DNA of 64,000 nt, taken from positions 124,001 to 188,000 of the forward strand of contig JAFYZT010000027.1 in the NCBI GenBank assembly GCA_017548605.1, in the 5' to 3' direction. The position numbers were made by a program, and so were the translations under genes. Below the pieces are notes generated by a model. It was not told the DNA's origin and did no database searches. It saw only the letters and a program-made list of their open reading frames with translations. Within the stretch, counting starts at the first letter, position 1; each line of letters opens with the position of its first letter. Of this stretch, positions 43,832 to 54,129 are shown one piece after another. The stretch is from Prevotella sp. Lineage in GTDB: Bacteria; Bacteroidota; Bacteroidia; Bacteroidales; Bacteroidaceae.

Positions 43832-45271
43832 CTAATTCAATGCTGCGTGAATCCAGTTGTAGAAGCAGCTGATGACACCGAAGGCGACGATGCCAAAGGT
43901 GCAGATGGCAAGGGCCAGTTTGGTGTTGCCATCGCTGCGGAAGGTGGGCAACGGGTTATCCGCATCCTTGATGTACATCGCCTTGACGATGAGGAGGTAG
44001 TAGTACAAGCTCACTACCGTATTGACCAAAGCGATGAATACAATAAGGTAAGGCAGGAAATTGCCCGTCTGGTGTAGCTCAAGGGCCGACATGAAGACGA
44101 AGAATTTCGAGAACATTCCTGCGAAGGGCGGAATACCGGCCAATGAGAAGAGCGCAACGGTCATGAGGAACGACAACTTGGGGTTAGTCTTGTAGAAACC
44201 ATTGTAAGCGTCCATATCAGTCCTTCCGCCGTTCTTCTGTTCCACGATGCTGATGACGGAGAACACCGCGAGGTTGGCCACCACATACACCAGGATATAA
44301 TAGACGAGCGAGACCACACCCATACTATTGCCGCCGATAACAGCCAGCATGATATATCCCGCCTGGGAGATGGAGCTAAAGGCCATGAATCGCTTCAGTT
44401 CCTTCTGTCGTATGGCGAAGAGGTTGGCCACAGTGATGGAGAGCACGATAACCACATAGAGCAGGTACTGCCAGTAGTGAATCATCGGATGGAACACCTT
44501 ATAGAGGATGACCATGAGGGTGAACGCTGCAGCACCTTTCGACACGACACTGAGGTAACCCGTCACCACGGTGGGAGCACCTTGATAGGTGTCGGCTGTC
44601 CAGAAATGGAAGGGCACGAGGGAAATCTTGAAACCCAGTCCGGAGAAGAAGAACACCAGACCGACGATGGTCATCGGCGTGACACTTATCAGCTCGGCCA
44701 TATCACGGAAATAGAGCGTTCCCACAGAACCGTAGAGGAACGATATGCCGAAGAGCATCACTCCGCTGGAGAAGGTGGCAGTGAGGATATATTTCGCCGC
44801 ACCCTCCGCCGAGTCGTTACGGTATTTGTCGAGTGCAACAAGACAGGCCATGGGCACCGATGCCATTTCCAATCCAAGGTAGAACATAAGGAAATGACCT
44901 GACGACATCATCATATACATACCCAGGAGCGTCGAGAAAACGAGCATGTAAAACTCGCCCTCGCGTGCGCGACTGTCCTCACGTTTGAGCCACGGACGAC
45001 TCATGATGATGACGATGAGCGTGGCTGCCGAGAGGATAATCTTCATGACATTAGCCATGGGATAGGCATAGTACATGCCACCGAAGGCCGTGGCCCTGTC
45101 GGGCACGAAGAAAGTGAGTCCCAGCTGAATCACCATGAGTACGCACATGAGTGGATTGAACCAAGGCCGGTCGTCCTTCTTAGCCGAGGCGAAGTCAGCA
45201 ATGAACGCGATGATCAGGATGGCCACAAGTACGGCCTCCGGTATCATATGTAGAAATTGACTGTAATCCAT
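43832..45271 (-). CDS. nuoN: NADH-quinone oxidoreductase subunit N
   Basis: 479 residues, antiporter-like membrane subunit of Complex I with about 14 transmembrane segments. It contains the conserved lysine- and histidine-bearing helices of the Mrp-like fold ([55 protein letters not shown]). One of three proton-pumping paralogues (L, M, N). It is the last gene of the nuo operon and is separated from nuoM by 176 bp of repeat DNA. Confidence 0.95.
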   Translation of the reverse strand: MDYSQFLHMIPEAVLVAILIIAFIADFASAKKDDRPWFNPLMCVLMVIQLGLTFFVPDRATAFGGMYYAYPMANVMKIILSAATLIVIIMSRPWLKREDSRAREGEFYMLVFSTLLGMYMMMSSGHFLMFYLGLEMASVPMACLVALDKYRNDSAEGAAKYILTATFSSGVMLFGISFLYGSVGTLYFRDMAELISVTPMTIVGLVFFFSGLGFKISLVPFHFWTADTYQGAPTVVTGYLSVVSKGAAAFTLMVILYKVFHPMIHYWQYLLYVVIVLSITVANLFAIRQKELKRFMAFSSISQAGYIMLAVIGGNSMGVVSLVYYILVYVVANLAVFSVISIVEQKNGGRTDMDAYNGFYKTNPKLSFLMTVALFSLAGIPPFAGMFSKFFVFMSALELHQTGNFLPYLIVFIALVNTVVSLYYYLLIVKAMYIKDADNPLPTFRSDGNTKLALAICTFGIVAFGVISCFYNWIHAALN

Positions 45272-45447
45272 GGGAAAATTAAAAAATTAAAATATTATAA
45301 GATTAAAACATTATATTCTCGGGAGTTAAAGGGGGAGTTAAAATGGAAGTTAATTCGCTTCGCTCTTGGAAGTTAAAATGGACATTACTCCTACTTTTAC
45401 TTTTTTACCCTTTTACTTTTTTACCCTTTTACTTTTTTACCTTTCAA
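45272..45447. repeat. Repeat spacer inside the nuo operon (nuoM-nuoN)
   Basis: aattaaaaaattaaaatatt words (45275-45317), then gggagttaaagggggagttaaaatggaag, attcgcttcgctcttgg, aaatggacattactcctac and ttttactttttaccc words (45318-45440), closely matching 31912-32008. An operon of tight or overlapping genes is interrupted only here and at 51435-51531. Confidence 0.85.
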
Positions 45448-46965
45448 CTACCCATGTATGACGTTGAGGATGGGACCGACGGCATCGGTGATGACATTAG
45501 AGGCCCAGAGCGGGAAGAGTCCAAGTCCGGCAACGCAGAAGATGAGGCAGCACACAGCGATGCGCTCATCCCATGTGGCATCGGTCAGCTCGAGGTAGTG
45601 TTTGTTCTCCACCTGTCCGAAGAGTATCTTTCCAACGACGCGGAGGATATAGACCGCCGTGATGACAATCGATGTACATGCGATGATGGTAGCCACGCGA
45701 CGCATCACATCGACAGAACCTGCCGCGGTCTCAGCACCGAAGGAGCCCACAAAGATGGTCATCTCAGCGATGAAGCCCGAGAAGCCAGGCAAACCGAGGT
45801 TGGCCAGACCGGCGATGACATATCCTACGGAGAGGAACGGCATAATCTTCATCAGACCTGCCAGTTCACGGATGTCGCGGGTGTGCGTACGCCCGTAGAT
45901 CATACCGATGAGGGCAAAGAAGAGGGCCGTCATCAGACCGTGAGAGAGCATCTGCAGGATGGCACCCGTACACGACACCTTGGTCATCATGAGCAGGGCG
46001 AAGAGCACCAGTCCGCAGTGTGACACCGATGAATAAGCATTGATGTATTTGAGGTCGGTCTGCACACAGGCTGAGAAAGCGCCGTACACCACAGAGATGG
46101 TGGTGAGAATGATGAAAATCCACGCCAGTTCGTTAGCCGCCTGTGGCAACAGGAACATCGCCACGCGGAAACAGCCGTAGCCTCCCAGTTTCATGAGCAC
46201 GCCGGCATGAAGCATCGACACCGCTGTAGGCGCCGAGGCATGACCGTCGGGAGACCATGTGTGGAACGGGAACAGGGCACCGAGGACGCCGAAGCCGATG
46301 AACACCATTGGGAAGAGCATCTTCTGCAGTGCTACAGGAATAAGGTGTGACGTGGCCGCTATCTCGTTGACGTTCATCGTATGCACGCCCGAATAAGAGC
46401 CGTTGAGGAAATAGATGCCCAGGATGCCGATGATGAGCAGTGCCGAGCCACCCATAAGCATCAGCGTCAATTTCATGGCCGCATATTCCTTCTTGCCGCT
46501 ACCCCATACACCGATGAGCAGGTACATCGGGATAAGCGCCACCTCGTAGAACATGAACATCGTGAAAAGGTCGACGCAGATAAAGAAGCCGAACACACCC
46601 GTGGACAACAGCGTGAACCACAAGAAATATTCCTTGGTGAGCGGTTTCAGTTTCCACGAGGCAAAGGTGCCCGTGAAGACGATGATGCTCGAGAGGAGCA
46701 GCATGACCACCGATATGCCGTCGACACCGATGGCATACTGGATATTGAGCGGCTTGAACCAGTCGATGCTGTAGGTGTAGAGCATGGCATCGGTAACACC
46801 CGCATGACGCTGGCGTATAAAGTCGATGGTCAGATATATCGAGAATGCAAGCAGCAGTGATGAACCTGCCACCATCACGCCACGAACCTGATTAAGGTTT
46901 CTTGCCAACCACAGTCCCAAAAGCATCAGGACTGGTATGATTACGAATATTGTCAGTATACTCAT
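45448..46965 (-). CDS. nuoM: NADH-quinone oxidoreductase subunit M
   Basis: 505 residues, antiporter-like subunit with the hallmark ALFPFHTWSPDGHASAPTAVSMLHAGVLMKLGGYG, in which the conserved lysine is in the LMKLGGYG helix, and YSSVSHCGLVLFALLMM. It is membrane embedded and contributes one proton channel. It follows nuoL after 23 bp. Confidence 0.96.
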   Translation of the reverse strand: MSILTIFVIIPVLMLLGLWLARNLNQVRGVMVAGSSLLLAFSIYLTIDFIRQRHAGVTDAMLYTYSIDWFKPLNIQYAIGVDGISVVMLLLSSIIVFTGTFASWKLKPLTKEYFLWFTLLSTGVFGFFICVDLFTMFMFYEVALIPMYLLIGVWGSGKKEYAAMKLTLMLMGGSALLIIGILGIYFLNGSYSGVHTMNVNEIAATSHLIPVALQKMLFPMVFIGFGVLGALFPFHTWSPDGHASAPTAVSMLHAGVLMKLGGYGCFRVAMFLLPQAANELAWIFIILTTISVVYGAFSACVQTDLKYINAYSSVSHCGLVLFALLMMTKVSCTGAILQMLSHGLMTALFFALIGMIYGRTHTRDIRELAGLMKIMPFLSVGYVIAGLANLGLPGFSGFIAEMTIFVGSFGAETAAGSVDVMRRVATIIACTSIVITAVYILRVVGKILFGQVENKHYLELTDATWDERIAVCCLIFCVAGLGLFPLWASNVITDAVGPILNVIHG

Positions 46966-46988
46966 TTCGAAAATAATTAGCTAAATCA

Positions 46989-48947
46989 TTAAAGTAGTGC
47001 CAGCAATAACAGTGTTAATGCCACGGTGCCGGTGATGAACCAGACAGCATACTGGCGAACGTCGCCACTCTGCCAGCCACGGATGCTCTCGCCCGCCTCG
47101 TTTGAACCCCAGGCCATGAAGTTGAACGTGCCGTCTACCACATGACGGTCGAACCACGCGATAGGCTTGGAGATGCAGCGGAAGATGATGCGGTGGGTGA
47201 CATACTGCCATATCTCATCCTGATAGAACCGTTTATAGGCTGCCTGATGCAGTTTCGGGAATGTCTTCTGCAACTTATCAGCGATAGGCTGACGCTCACC
47301 TTTATATATATAGGTGGCCAGGGCTATGCTGATAACGGCTATCACCACGCTGGTGATGGCTACCGATGAGTCGAGGTGGATGTCGTAAGCCTGTCCACTG
47401 GCACTCACCAGATGACCGAAGGGGATGAATCCTGCCACGACAGTGATGGCGGCTAGGATGATAAGAGGAATGGTCATCGTCAGCGGTGCCTCGTGCGGTG
47501 TGTGATGCTCATGCAGCTCCTTGTTCTCCGTACCCCAGAAGATGCCGTAGTACAGACGGAACATATAGAATGCGGTCATGGCCGCCACGCCCGTCATGAT
47601 CCAGCCCACCCACGGACTATACTGCATACAAGCCGTTAGAATCTCGTCCTTGGAGAAGAATCCCGAGAACGGCGGTATACCCGCAATAGCCAGACAGGCA
47701 ATGAGGAAGGTGATATGGGTGATGGGCATGTATTTGCGCAGACCTCCCATGGCCGACATCTCATTGGAGTGAACTGCATGGATGATACATCCCGCGCATA
47801 GGAAGAGGCATGCCTTGAACATGGCGTGGGTGAAGAGGTGGAACATCGAAGCCATGTAACCCAGTTGCTGGTGGTTGTCGAGCACTGCCTCATGTCCCGG
47901 CAAGCAAACACCGAGAGCCACCATCATGAAAGCTATCTGCGAGATGGTGGAGAAAGCCAGCACACGTTTGATATCGCTCTGCGCACAGGCCACCGCCGCA
48001 GCGTAGAACGCCGTGAACACGCCTATCCACACGATGATGCTCAACTGTCCAGGCGCATATTCAATCCACAGCGGGAACATACGGGCCACCTGGAACACAC
48101 CTGCCACAACCATCGTGGCAGCGTGGATGAGTGCCGACACCGGTGTGGGACCCTCCATAGCATCGGGCAGCCAGATGTGCAACGGGAACATCGCACTCTT
48201 GCCGGCACCACCGATGAACATCAGCACCAGTGCTGTGGGAAGGATGAAGCCCGCCGCCGTCATCGCCTTCACAGCATCTACTGGCAAGAAGGGCTGTGCC
48301 CCGTCAGCCAGCTGAATGTCGCCGGCGAAGGAGAAGGAGAACGACTCTGTGTAATAGCCGAAGATGAGGATACCGATGAGGAAGAACATATCGGCAAATC
48401 GGGTGACGATGAACGCTTTCTTCGATGCCGCCACCGCTGCATGTAACGGGTAGTAGAAGCCGATGAGCAGGTAGGACGACACACCCACCAACTCCCAGAA
48501 CAGGTACATCTGGAAGATGTTCGTGGCGAGCACCAGTCCGAGCATCGACATTGAGAAGAGGGATAGGAAAGCGTAGTATCGCTGGAATCCCTTCTCGCCG
48601 TGCATGTAGCCGAAAGAATAGATATGCACCATGAGACTCACTGTGGAGATGACGATGAGCATGACCACCGAAATGGGGTCGAGCAGGATGCCCAGGTCGA
48701 AGTGCAGTTTACCGAGCGGCAGCCACGTGACATTGTAGGGCACGATGGTCTGGTATATCCCTTCCGCCGTGCGTGCCGCCGTGAAATAGTTGAAGGCCGT
48801 AAGATACGACACGATGGTGACCACTCCCATGGAAGCGGTACCGATGATACCTGCCGTGCGATGCGACATCTTCATGCCCCACAGTCCGAGGACAATGAAG
48901 GAGAGCATGGGCAGCAGCAGTATCAGGATTGTATAACTATAGTCCAT
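46989..48947 (-). CDS. nuoL: NADH-quinone oxidoreductase subunit L
   Basis: 652 residues, the largest antiporter-like subunit. Signatures are GKSAMFPLHIWLPDAMEGPTPVSALIHAATMV and RVLAFSTISQIAFMMVALGV. The C-terminal part has the long amphipathic lateral helix region and a last transmembrane helix (FITGTVALTLLLLALL). It is the distal proton pump and the coupling rod of Complex I. The start is 6 bp after the nuoK stop. Confidence 0.96.
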   Translation of the reverse strand: MDYSYTILILLLPMLSFIVLGLWGMKMSHRTAGIIGTASMGVVTIVSYLTAFNYFTAARTAEGIYQTIVPYNVTWLPLGKLHFDLGILLDPISVVMLIVISTVSLMVHIYSFGYMHGEKGFQRYYAFLSLFSMSMLGLVLATNIFQMYLFWELVGVSSYLLIGFYYPLHAAVAASKKAFIVTRFADMFFLIGILIFGYYTESFSFSFAGDIQLADGAQPFLPVDAVKAMTAAGFILPTALVLMFIGGAGKSAMFPLHIWLPDAMEGPTPVSALIHAATMVVAGVFQVARMFPLWIEYAPGQLSIIVWIGVFTAFYAAAVACAQSDIKRVLAFSTISQIAFMMVALGVCLPGHEAVLDNHQQLGYMASMFHLFTHAMFKACLFLCAGCIIHAVHSNEMSAMGGLRKYMPITHITFLIACLAIAGIPPFSGFFSKDEILTACMQYSPWVGWIMTGVAAMTAFYMFRLYYGIFWGTENKELHEHHTPHEAPLTMTIPLIILAAITVVAGFIPFGHLVSASGQAYDIHLDSSVAITSVVIAVISIALATYIYKGERQPIADKLQKTFPKLHQAAYKRFYQDEIWQYVTHRIIFRCISKPIAWFDRHVVDGTFNFMAWGSNEAGESIRGWQSGDVRQYAVWFITGTVALTLLLLALL

Positions 48948-48953
48948 GACGCA

Positions 48954-49286
48954 TTATAATTTCATGTTTTCGATGGCGTTAACCTGGTCGCTGTGGAAGC
49001 GCCGGTACACATTGATGATGATGGCGATGGCCACGGCCGTTTCCGCTGCGCTCACACCTATGGAGAAGAGCGTAAAGAACATGCCCTCCATCTGGCCAGG
49101 GAAGAGCAGACGGTTGAACACCGCGAAGTTCATGTCCACCGCATTGAGAACAAGCTCTACGGAGATGAGCATAGCGATAAGGTTCCTACGGGTGACGAAA
49201 CCGAACACACCGATAAAGAACAACAACGTGCTGAGCACGAGGAAAAATTCTACGGGGATGATCCCCTGAGCTAAACTATCCAACAT
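48954..49286 (-). CDS. nuoK: NADH-quinone oxidoreductase subunit K
   Basis: 110 residues with three transmembrane helices; the conserved glutamates are in MLISVELVLNAVDMNF and the ETAVAIAI helix. Short proton-path subunit between nuoJ and nuoL, 1-bp spacing to nuoJ. Confidence 0.95.
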   Translation of the reverse strand: MLDSLAQGIIPVEFFLVLSTLLFFIGVFGFVTRRNLIAMLISVELVLNAVDMNFAVFNRLLFPGQMEGMFFTLFSIGVSAAETAVAIAIIINVYRRFHSDQVNAIENMKL

Positions 49287-49287
49287 A

Positions 49288-49800
49288 TTACTTGTCCTTT
49301 CTTGAAATTACGATACCACCGATGATGCATGCCAACAGGAAGAGCGAGATGAACTCGAAGGGCAGCACATACTGATATTTGTCGGCTCCCATGAGCGTAG
49401 AGCCTATCTGTTCCATGGTCACCTCCTGATTGGGGATGGCCACCGATTCGACGAACCTGTTTTTGAGCAGCACGACGAAGATGAGCGCCACGCCTACGAG
49501 TGCCGCTATGGCACCTGCGAAGAGCCGTGACTTGCTGATGCTCTCGCGCATGCCCTGAAGGTTATGTTTAGACACCAGTTGTATGGCGAAGATATAAAGC
49601 ATGGTGATGCCACCGGCATACACGCTGATTTGCGCCGCACCGAGGAACGTATAGTCGAGCAGAAAATAGATTCCCGCCACGCCGAAGAGCACAAAGAGCA
49701 GGAAGGTGGCTGCCCTCATGATGCGTTTGGTGGTGACGCTGAGCACTGCCGCAGCGAGGATAACCACCGCAAGAATGATGAACATTATAATATTTGCCAT
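49288..49800 (-). CDS. nuoJ: NADH-quinone oxidoreductase subunit J
   Basis: 170 residues, five transmembrane segments, with the conserved TFLGAAQISVYAGGITMLYIFAIQL helix that undergoes the pi-bulge change in other Complex I structures. Placed between nuoI and nuoK as in other bacteria. Confidence 0.94.
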   Translation of the reverse strand: MANIIMFIILAVVILAAAVLSVTTKRIMRAATFLLFVLFGVAGIYFLLDYTFLGAAQISVYAGGITMLYIFAIQLVSKHNLQGMRESISKSRLFAGAIAALVGVALIFVVLLKNRFVESVAIPNQEVTMEQIGSTLMGADKYQYVLPFEFISLFLLACIIGGIVISRKDK

Positions 49801-49815
49801 TGTATAATCCTCCTG

Positions 49816-50358
49816 TTATTTTACTCCGGTATTGAATTTTCCTATTTCCAACTCGGCACCACCATCGAGAAGACCGGGCAACGAGCCACCATGGTATTCC
49901 TCCTTATCGAGGTGGAGCACCAGCTTATCCTTGGTATAAACCGAGTTTTCAAAATCGTTGGTAAACGCTATTGCATTGAAATTGCAGGCGTTGACGCAGA
50001 GTTGGCAGAACATGCACTCACCCAGGTCGTACTGGTAGTCGAGAAGCACGCGCTTTTTCTTTCCCGTCTCCGGGTCCTCACGCATTTCCGACTTGATGAC
50101 GATGGTGCCGTTGGGGCACGTCTTCTCACACAAGGTACACGCCGTGCAAAGGTACTGTCCGTTCTCGTCGCGGTTGAAGATAAGTCGTCCGCGGTGACGC
50201 GCCGCCACATGCAAGCGGGTGTTTCTGTTTTCGGGATACTGTTCGGTAATCTTCGGAGTGAAATACTCCTTCATAGTGACACCGAATCCCGTGAGCAGCG
50301 ACTTGACCCCTTTCAGGGCCTCACTGAAATATGACTGATTCTTTTCCATTTTCACCAA
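49816..50358 (-). CDS. nuoI: NADH-quinone oxidoreductase subunit I (two 4Fe-4S ferredoxin)
   Basis: 180 residues with two cubane motifs: CTACTLCEKTCPNGT and CMFCQLCVNACNFNAI, each Cx2Cx2Cx3C. It carries clusters N6a and N6b of the peripheral arm. Since nuoE, F and G are missing, it probably receives electrons directly from a ferredoxin-type donor. The ATG at 50358 overlaps nuoH by 7 bp; the in-frame ATG at 50349 would follow the nuoH stop closely. Confidence 0.95.
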   Translation of the reverse strand: MVKMEKNQSYFSEALKGVKSLLTGFGVTMKEYFTPKITEQYPENRNTRLHVAARHRGRLIFNRDENGQYLCTACTLCEKTCPNGTIVIKSEMREDPETGKKKRVLLDYQYDLGECMFCQLCVNACNFNAIAFTNDFENSVYTKDKLVLHLDKEEYHGGSLPGLLDGGAELEIGKFNTGVK

Positions 50359-51434
50359 TGTAATCCAAATGCGACGATGACCGTCATGAGAATAAGGTTA
50401 AGCAGACTCAGCGGCATGAGGTATTTCCATTCGAGCTTGAGTATCTGGTCGATACGCAGGCGCGGGAAGGTCCACCTAATCCAGAGGAGCACCCACACGA
50501 GGAGGAACACCTTGCCAAGGAACCATACAAAGCCCGGGATATAGTCCATCACATGGTTGAAACCATCCAGACCAGCCACATGCAGGGGCATCCATCCTCC
50601 GAGGAAGACGGTGGCCGCCACACCGGCGATGACGAACATATTGAGGTATTCAGCCAGATAGAAGAATCCGAAGCCCATACCTGAATATTCAGTATGGTAG
50701 CCGGCTGTCAACTCGCTCTCAGCCTCGGCCAAGTCGAACGGGCCGCGGTTTGCCTCGGCATTACCTGCCACAATGAAGATGACAAAAGCTATGATGGCCG
50801 GGATATGTCCTTTGAAGATGAGCCATGCATTGCTCTGCGACTCGACGATACCCGACACTTGCATGGTACCCGTGAGGGCCACCGCCGTGATGAGGCACAG
50901 GCAGAGGGACATCTCGTAGGAAATCATCTGGACGGCGCCGCGCATGGCCGACACCACACCATATTTATTGTTCGAGCCCCAACCAGCGAGGAAGATGCCA
51001 ATGACACCGATGGATGAGATGGCCGTGAGCAGGAACACGCCCACGTTGAAATCGAGGATACCCATACCCTTGTTCCACGGCAGGAATGAATAGGTTCCCA
51101 CAGAGGCGATGAGCACTAGGAATGGAGCTACGAGATAGAGCAACTTGTCGGCCTTGTCGACAAAGAATATCTCTTTTTGCAGCATCTTGAACACATCGGC
51201 GAACACCTGCAGCAGTCCCCACTTACCCACACGGGTAGGTCCGAGACGGCATTGGAACCAGGCGCACACCTTACGTTCCATATAGATCAGGATGATGGCA
51301 AACACAGCATAAGTAAGCAGTATGGCCACCCCGATGATCACGCATTCGATGAGCGTTGTCCAAAACCCTCCCAAACCGAGGGTGTTGCGCAACAGGTCGT
51401 CGAACCATTTTGTTACTACACTAAAATCAAACAT
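50352..51434 (-). CDS. nuoH: NADH-quinone oxidoreductase subunit H
   Basis: 360 residues, about eight transmembrane helices. Conserved loops include VCAWFQCRLGPTRVGKWGLLQ, FDLAEAESELTAGYHTEYSG and RWTFPRLRIDQ, which shape the quinone channel and the first proton path. The 97-bp gap to nuoCD contains AT-rich repeat words. Confidence 0.96.
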   Translation of the reverse strand: MFDFSVVTKWFDDLLRNTLGLGGFWTTLIECVIIGVAILLTYAVFAIILIYMERKVCAWFQCRLGPTRVGKWGLLQVFADVFKMLQKEIFFVDKADKLLYLVAPFLVLIASVGTYSFLPWNKGMGILDFNVGVFLLTAISSIGVIGIFLAGWGSNNKYGVVSAMRGAVQMISYEMSLCLCLITAVALTGTMQVSGIVESQSNAWLIFKGHIPAIIAFVIFIVAGNAEANRGPFDLAEAESELTAGYHTEYSGMGFGFFYLAEYLNMFVIAGVAATVFLGGWMPLHVAGLDGFNHVMDYIPGFVWFLGKVFLLVWVLLWIRWTFPRLRIDQILKLEWKYLMPLSLLNLILMTVIVAFGLHW

Positions 51435-51531
51435 GTGTAATATTGATAAAATTAAAATATTATAATATTAAAAGATTAAAATATTAAAAGATTATCTCTG
51501 AGATACTATAGTTTATATAGATATTTGAGAT
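51435..51531. repeat. Repeat spacer inside the nuo operon (nuoCD-nuoH)
   Basis: aaaattaaaatattataatattaaaagattaaaatattaaaag words. The same AT-rich family occurs at 6722-6770, 45275-45317 and 54130-54210. Confidence 0.75.
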
Positions 51532-53100
51532 TTATCTATCGATATCGGGGATGACATAGTCGAGGGTGGCACCGACGGCGATGAGGTCGGCAATCTTCTC
51601 GCCTTGTAGCATCTGGTCCATGGCCGACACGAGAGGCAGGCCCATGGGACGGAACTTCAGTCGGTAGGGCATCTTGTCGCCTCGTGAATCGAGGTAAACA
51701 CCTATTTCGCCACGTGAGCCCTCGCATGAAGTGTACCACTGTCCTTCGGGCACCTTGATGATGGGTTTCTGCTTGATGTAGAAATCGCCCGCCGGGATGT
51801 TGTCGGCCAGTTGCTCGAGGATGCTGACACTCTGTTCCATCTCCTTCATACGTACCATGTAACGTGCGAAGCTATCGCCCTCGGAGAAGGTAATCTGCTG
51901 GAAATCAACCTTGTCGTACATGTCGTAGGGATGGTTCTTACGCACATCGTTCTTCCAGCCGGCCGCACGACCCGTACCACCGGTACAGCCATAGGAGATG
52001 GCATCTTCCTTGGAGAGCACGCCCACGCCTTCGAAGCGGTTGTGGAGGATGACGTTGCCCGTGAAGATGTCGTTGTACTCCTTGAACATCGGCTTGAGGT
52101 ATTTACAGAGTTTCTTAACGTTTTCTGCGAAGTTGGGGTCGATATCGTCCTGACATCCGCCGATGCGGTAGTAGTTCTGGATAAGTCGTCCGCCGGTAGT
52201 CTCCTCCATGACGTTGAGCACCTGCTCGCGGTCGCGCATGCCATAGATGAAGGCTGTGAGGGCGCCAAGGTCCTGTGCGCAGCATCCGTAGAAGAGCAGG
52301 TGGGAGTCGATACGTTGCAACTCGTCCATCATCGTCCGGATGTACTTGATACGGTCGGAGAGTTCGACACCCATGGCCTCTTCGATGACCGAAACCAGCG
52401 CGTGGCGGTTCATCATGGCCGAGAGGTAGTCGAGGCGGTCGGTCAGGGCGAGGGCCTGCGGGTAGGTGTAGCTCTCGCACATCTTCTCTATGCCACGGTG
52501 GATATATCCGCAGTGGGGATATACCTTGCGTATGGTCTCGCCGTCAAGGATGGTCTGCAGGCGCAGCACACCGTGCGTAGCAGGGTGTTGCGGACCGATG
52601 TTGATGACATAGTCGTCGTCGGTGAACAGCTTGTGCCGTATCTGCCGCAGCGTACCGTCGTCGGTGAGTTCATATTCGATGGTGTAGTCGGGCTCCACGT
52701 CGTCGGTGAGTGGGAAGTCGTTCTCATCCTTCTTCACATCATAATCCTTGCGGAAGGGGAAGCCCTGGAAATCAGTGCGCAGGTAGAGGCGCCGCATGTC
52801 TTTGTGGCCTGTGAACACGATGCCATAGAAATCATAGACCTCGCGTTCGAGCATCTCGGCACCTTTCCACAGGTGGCTGACGGTGGGGATATAGGGGTTT
52901 TCACGGTCGTCATTGACCGCCTTTACCGCCATGCGCTCGTGTGTATCGGTATTTTCGAGAATATACACGGCACCGAGGCCCTCCTCACCGAAATCTTCGC
53001 CTACGATGGTGACGAGGAAGTCGAAATGACGCTCATTTTTCAGTTTCGCCATTTCCTGGTCGAAACCTTTGATGGGTATGAGTTTAAAATCAAGTTTCAT
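51532..53100 (-). CDS. nuoCD: NADH-quinone oxidoreductase fused subunits C/D
   Basis: 522 residues. Residues 1-150 are the NuoC (30-kDa) domain with LWKGAEMLEREVYDFYGIVFTGH. The remainder is the NuoD (49-kDa) domain beginning INIGPQHPATHGVLRLQ and containing HCGYIHRGIEKMCE and the quinone-site histidines. The Q-module is thus complete with NuoB and NuoI. The fusion is usual in Bacteroidetes and enterobacteria. The start follows nuoB by 1 bp. A 436-residue frame on the opposite strand is a shadow. Confidence 0.96.
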   Translation of the reverse strand: MKLDFKLIPIKGFDQEMAKLKNERHFDFLVTIVGEDFGEEGLGAVYILENTDTHERMAVKAVNDDRENPYIPTVSHLWKGAEMLEREVYDFYGIVFTGHKDMRRLYLRTDFQGFPFRKDYDVKKDENDFPLTDDVEPDYTIEYELTDDGTLRQIRHKLFTDDDYVINIGPQHPATHGVLRLQTILDGETIRKVYPHCGYIHRGIEKMCESYTYPQALALTDRLDYLSAMMNRHALVSVIEEAMGVELSDRIKYIRTMMDELQRIDSHLLFYGCCAQDLGALTAFIYGMRDREQVLNVMEETTGGRLIQNYYRIGGCQDDIDPNFAENVKKLCKYLKPMFKEYNDIFTGNVILHNRFEGVGVLSKEDAISYGCTGGTGRAAGWKNDVRKNHPYDMYDKVDFQQITFSEGDSFARYMVRMKEMEQSVSILEQLADNIPAGDFYIKQKPIIKVPEGQWYTSCEGSRGEIGVYLDSRGDKMPYRLKFRPMGLPLVSAMDQMLQGEKIADLIAVGATLDYVIPDIDR

Positions 53101-53101
53101 A

Positions 53102-53734
53102 TCACTGTTCCTCCTCCTTGATTTCTTGTTTGAAGTTTTCAGGCACGTCGGTGACGACGATGGGGTCTTCCTTGCGGTTCACGCCACCGAGAAATTTCTC
53201 CACCTTCACCTTCCTTTGCAACTGCATCATACCATAGAGGATGGCTTCTGGACGCGGCGGACAGCCCGGTACGAACACATCAACTGGCACGATGCGGTCG
53301 ATGCCATTCACCACGTGGTAGCTGGCCTTGAACGGTCCACCTGAGATGGCGCAACCACCTACGGCGATGACATATTTAGGTTCAGCCATCTGGTCGTAGA
53401 GACGCTTGAACACCGGGGCCATTTTGTTGGTAATGGTACCGGCGCACATGATGAGGTCGGCCTGACGTGGGGAGTTACGTGTTACCTCGAAACCGAAGCG
53501 GGCAAAGTCGTAGCGGGCGCATCCCACTGCCATAAACTCGATGCCGCAGCATGACGTGGCAAAGGTGAGCGACCACAGTGAGTTCGCCCTACCCCAGTTG
53601 ATGAGCTGGTCGAGGGAACCGGTGATAACATTCACCCCACCCTCGTTAAGTTCCTTGACAAGTGCCTCGAGCGATTCGTTGTCTTTGAACTCGTCGTAGG
53701 GAATGCCTTTGATTTTAGGATTCTTTATTTCCAT
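53102..53734 (-). CDS. nuoB: NADH-quinone oxidoreductase subunit B
   Basis: 210 residues from [16 protein letters not shown] (the frame is open to ATG 53755). It binds cluster N2 through the tandem cysteines in [18 protein letters not shown], then [12 protein letters not shown] and [10 protein letters not shown], and [10 protein letters not shown]. It forms the quinone site with NuoD. The start at 53734 gives a 10-bp overlap with nuoA; the longer form would overlap by 31 bp. Confidence 0.95.
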   Translation of the reverse strand: MEIKNPKIKGIPYDEFKDNESLEALVKELNEGGVNVITGSLDQLINWGRANSLWSLTFATSCCGIEFMAVGCARYDFARFGFEVTRNSPRQADLIMCAGTITNKMAPVFKRLYDQMAEPKYVIAVGGCAISGGPFKASYHVVNGIDRIVPVDVFVPGCPPRPEAILYGMMQLQRKVKVEKFLGGVNRKEDPIVVTDVPENFKQEIKEEEQ

Positions 53735-54075
53735 TCCAACGCTCCTTTCCGCCATGCATAGGCAAGTCCAAACACAAGAACCAACAAGAAGAATCCGATG
53801 CTGACAAGTGCCATGACACCGAATTTCTGTACCACTACCGCCCAGGGGTAGAGGAAGACCGTCTCAACGTCGAACATCAGAAAAAGGATAGCGAAAAGAT
53901 AATAGCCGATGGACACGGGCAACCATGAGCTGCCGTGAGTCGGTATACCACATTCGAATGGCTCTCCTTTTACTTTGTTGTACGTTCGCGGTCCAAGCAA
54001 CTTGGCAATGACATAAGCTGCCGCCACCAAGGTGATAGCCGTTAGTATAACGGTAACTAACAAAGTGAAATTCAT
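53725..54075 (-). CDS. nuoA: NADH-quinone oxidoreductase subunit A
   Basis: 116 residues, three transmembrane helices, with the invariant [10 protein letters not shown] and [23 protein letters not shown]. It is the first gene of the operon; a -7 box TACCTTTGC (minus, 54118-54126) lies 43 nt upstream. Confidence 0.96.
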   Translation of the reverse strand: MNFTLLVTVILTAITLVAAAYVIAKLLGPRTYNKVKGEPFECGIPTHGSSWLPVSIGYYLFAILFLMFDVETVFLYPWAVVVQKFGVMALVSIGFFLLVLVFGLAYAWRKGALEWK

Positions 54076-54117
54076 ATAATATTATGGATTTAATATAATC
54101 GTATCACAAAAGCGGTT

Positions 54118-54126
54118 GCAAAGGTA
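54118..54126 (-). promoter_or_regulatory. nuo operon promoter -7 box
   Basis: The minus strand reads TACCTTTGC, an exact consensus match. The -33 region falls in AT-rich repeat words and no TTTG is clear. Confidence 0.65.
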
Positions 54127-54129
54127 GTA

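Noticed and set aside
51811-53121. 436-residue open frame on the plus strand opposite nuoCD
   Set aside because: It is fully antisense to the conserved nuoCD gene and has no recognisable domain; it is a codon-bias shadow.
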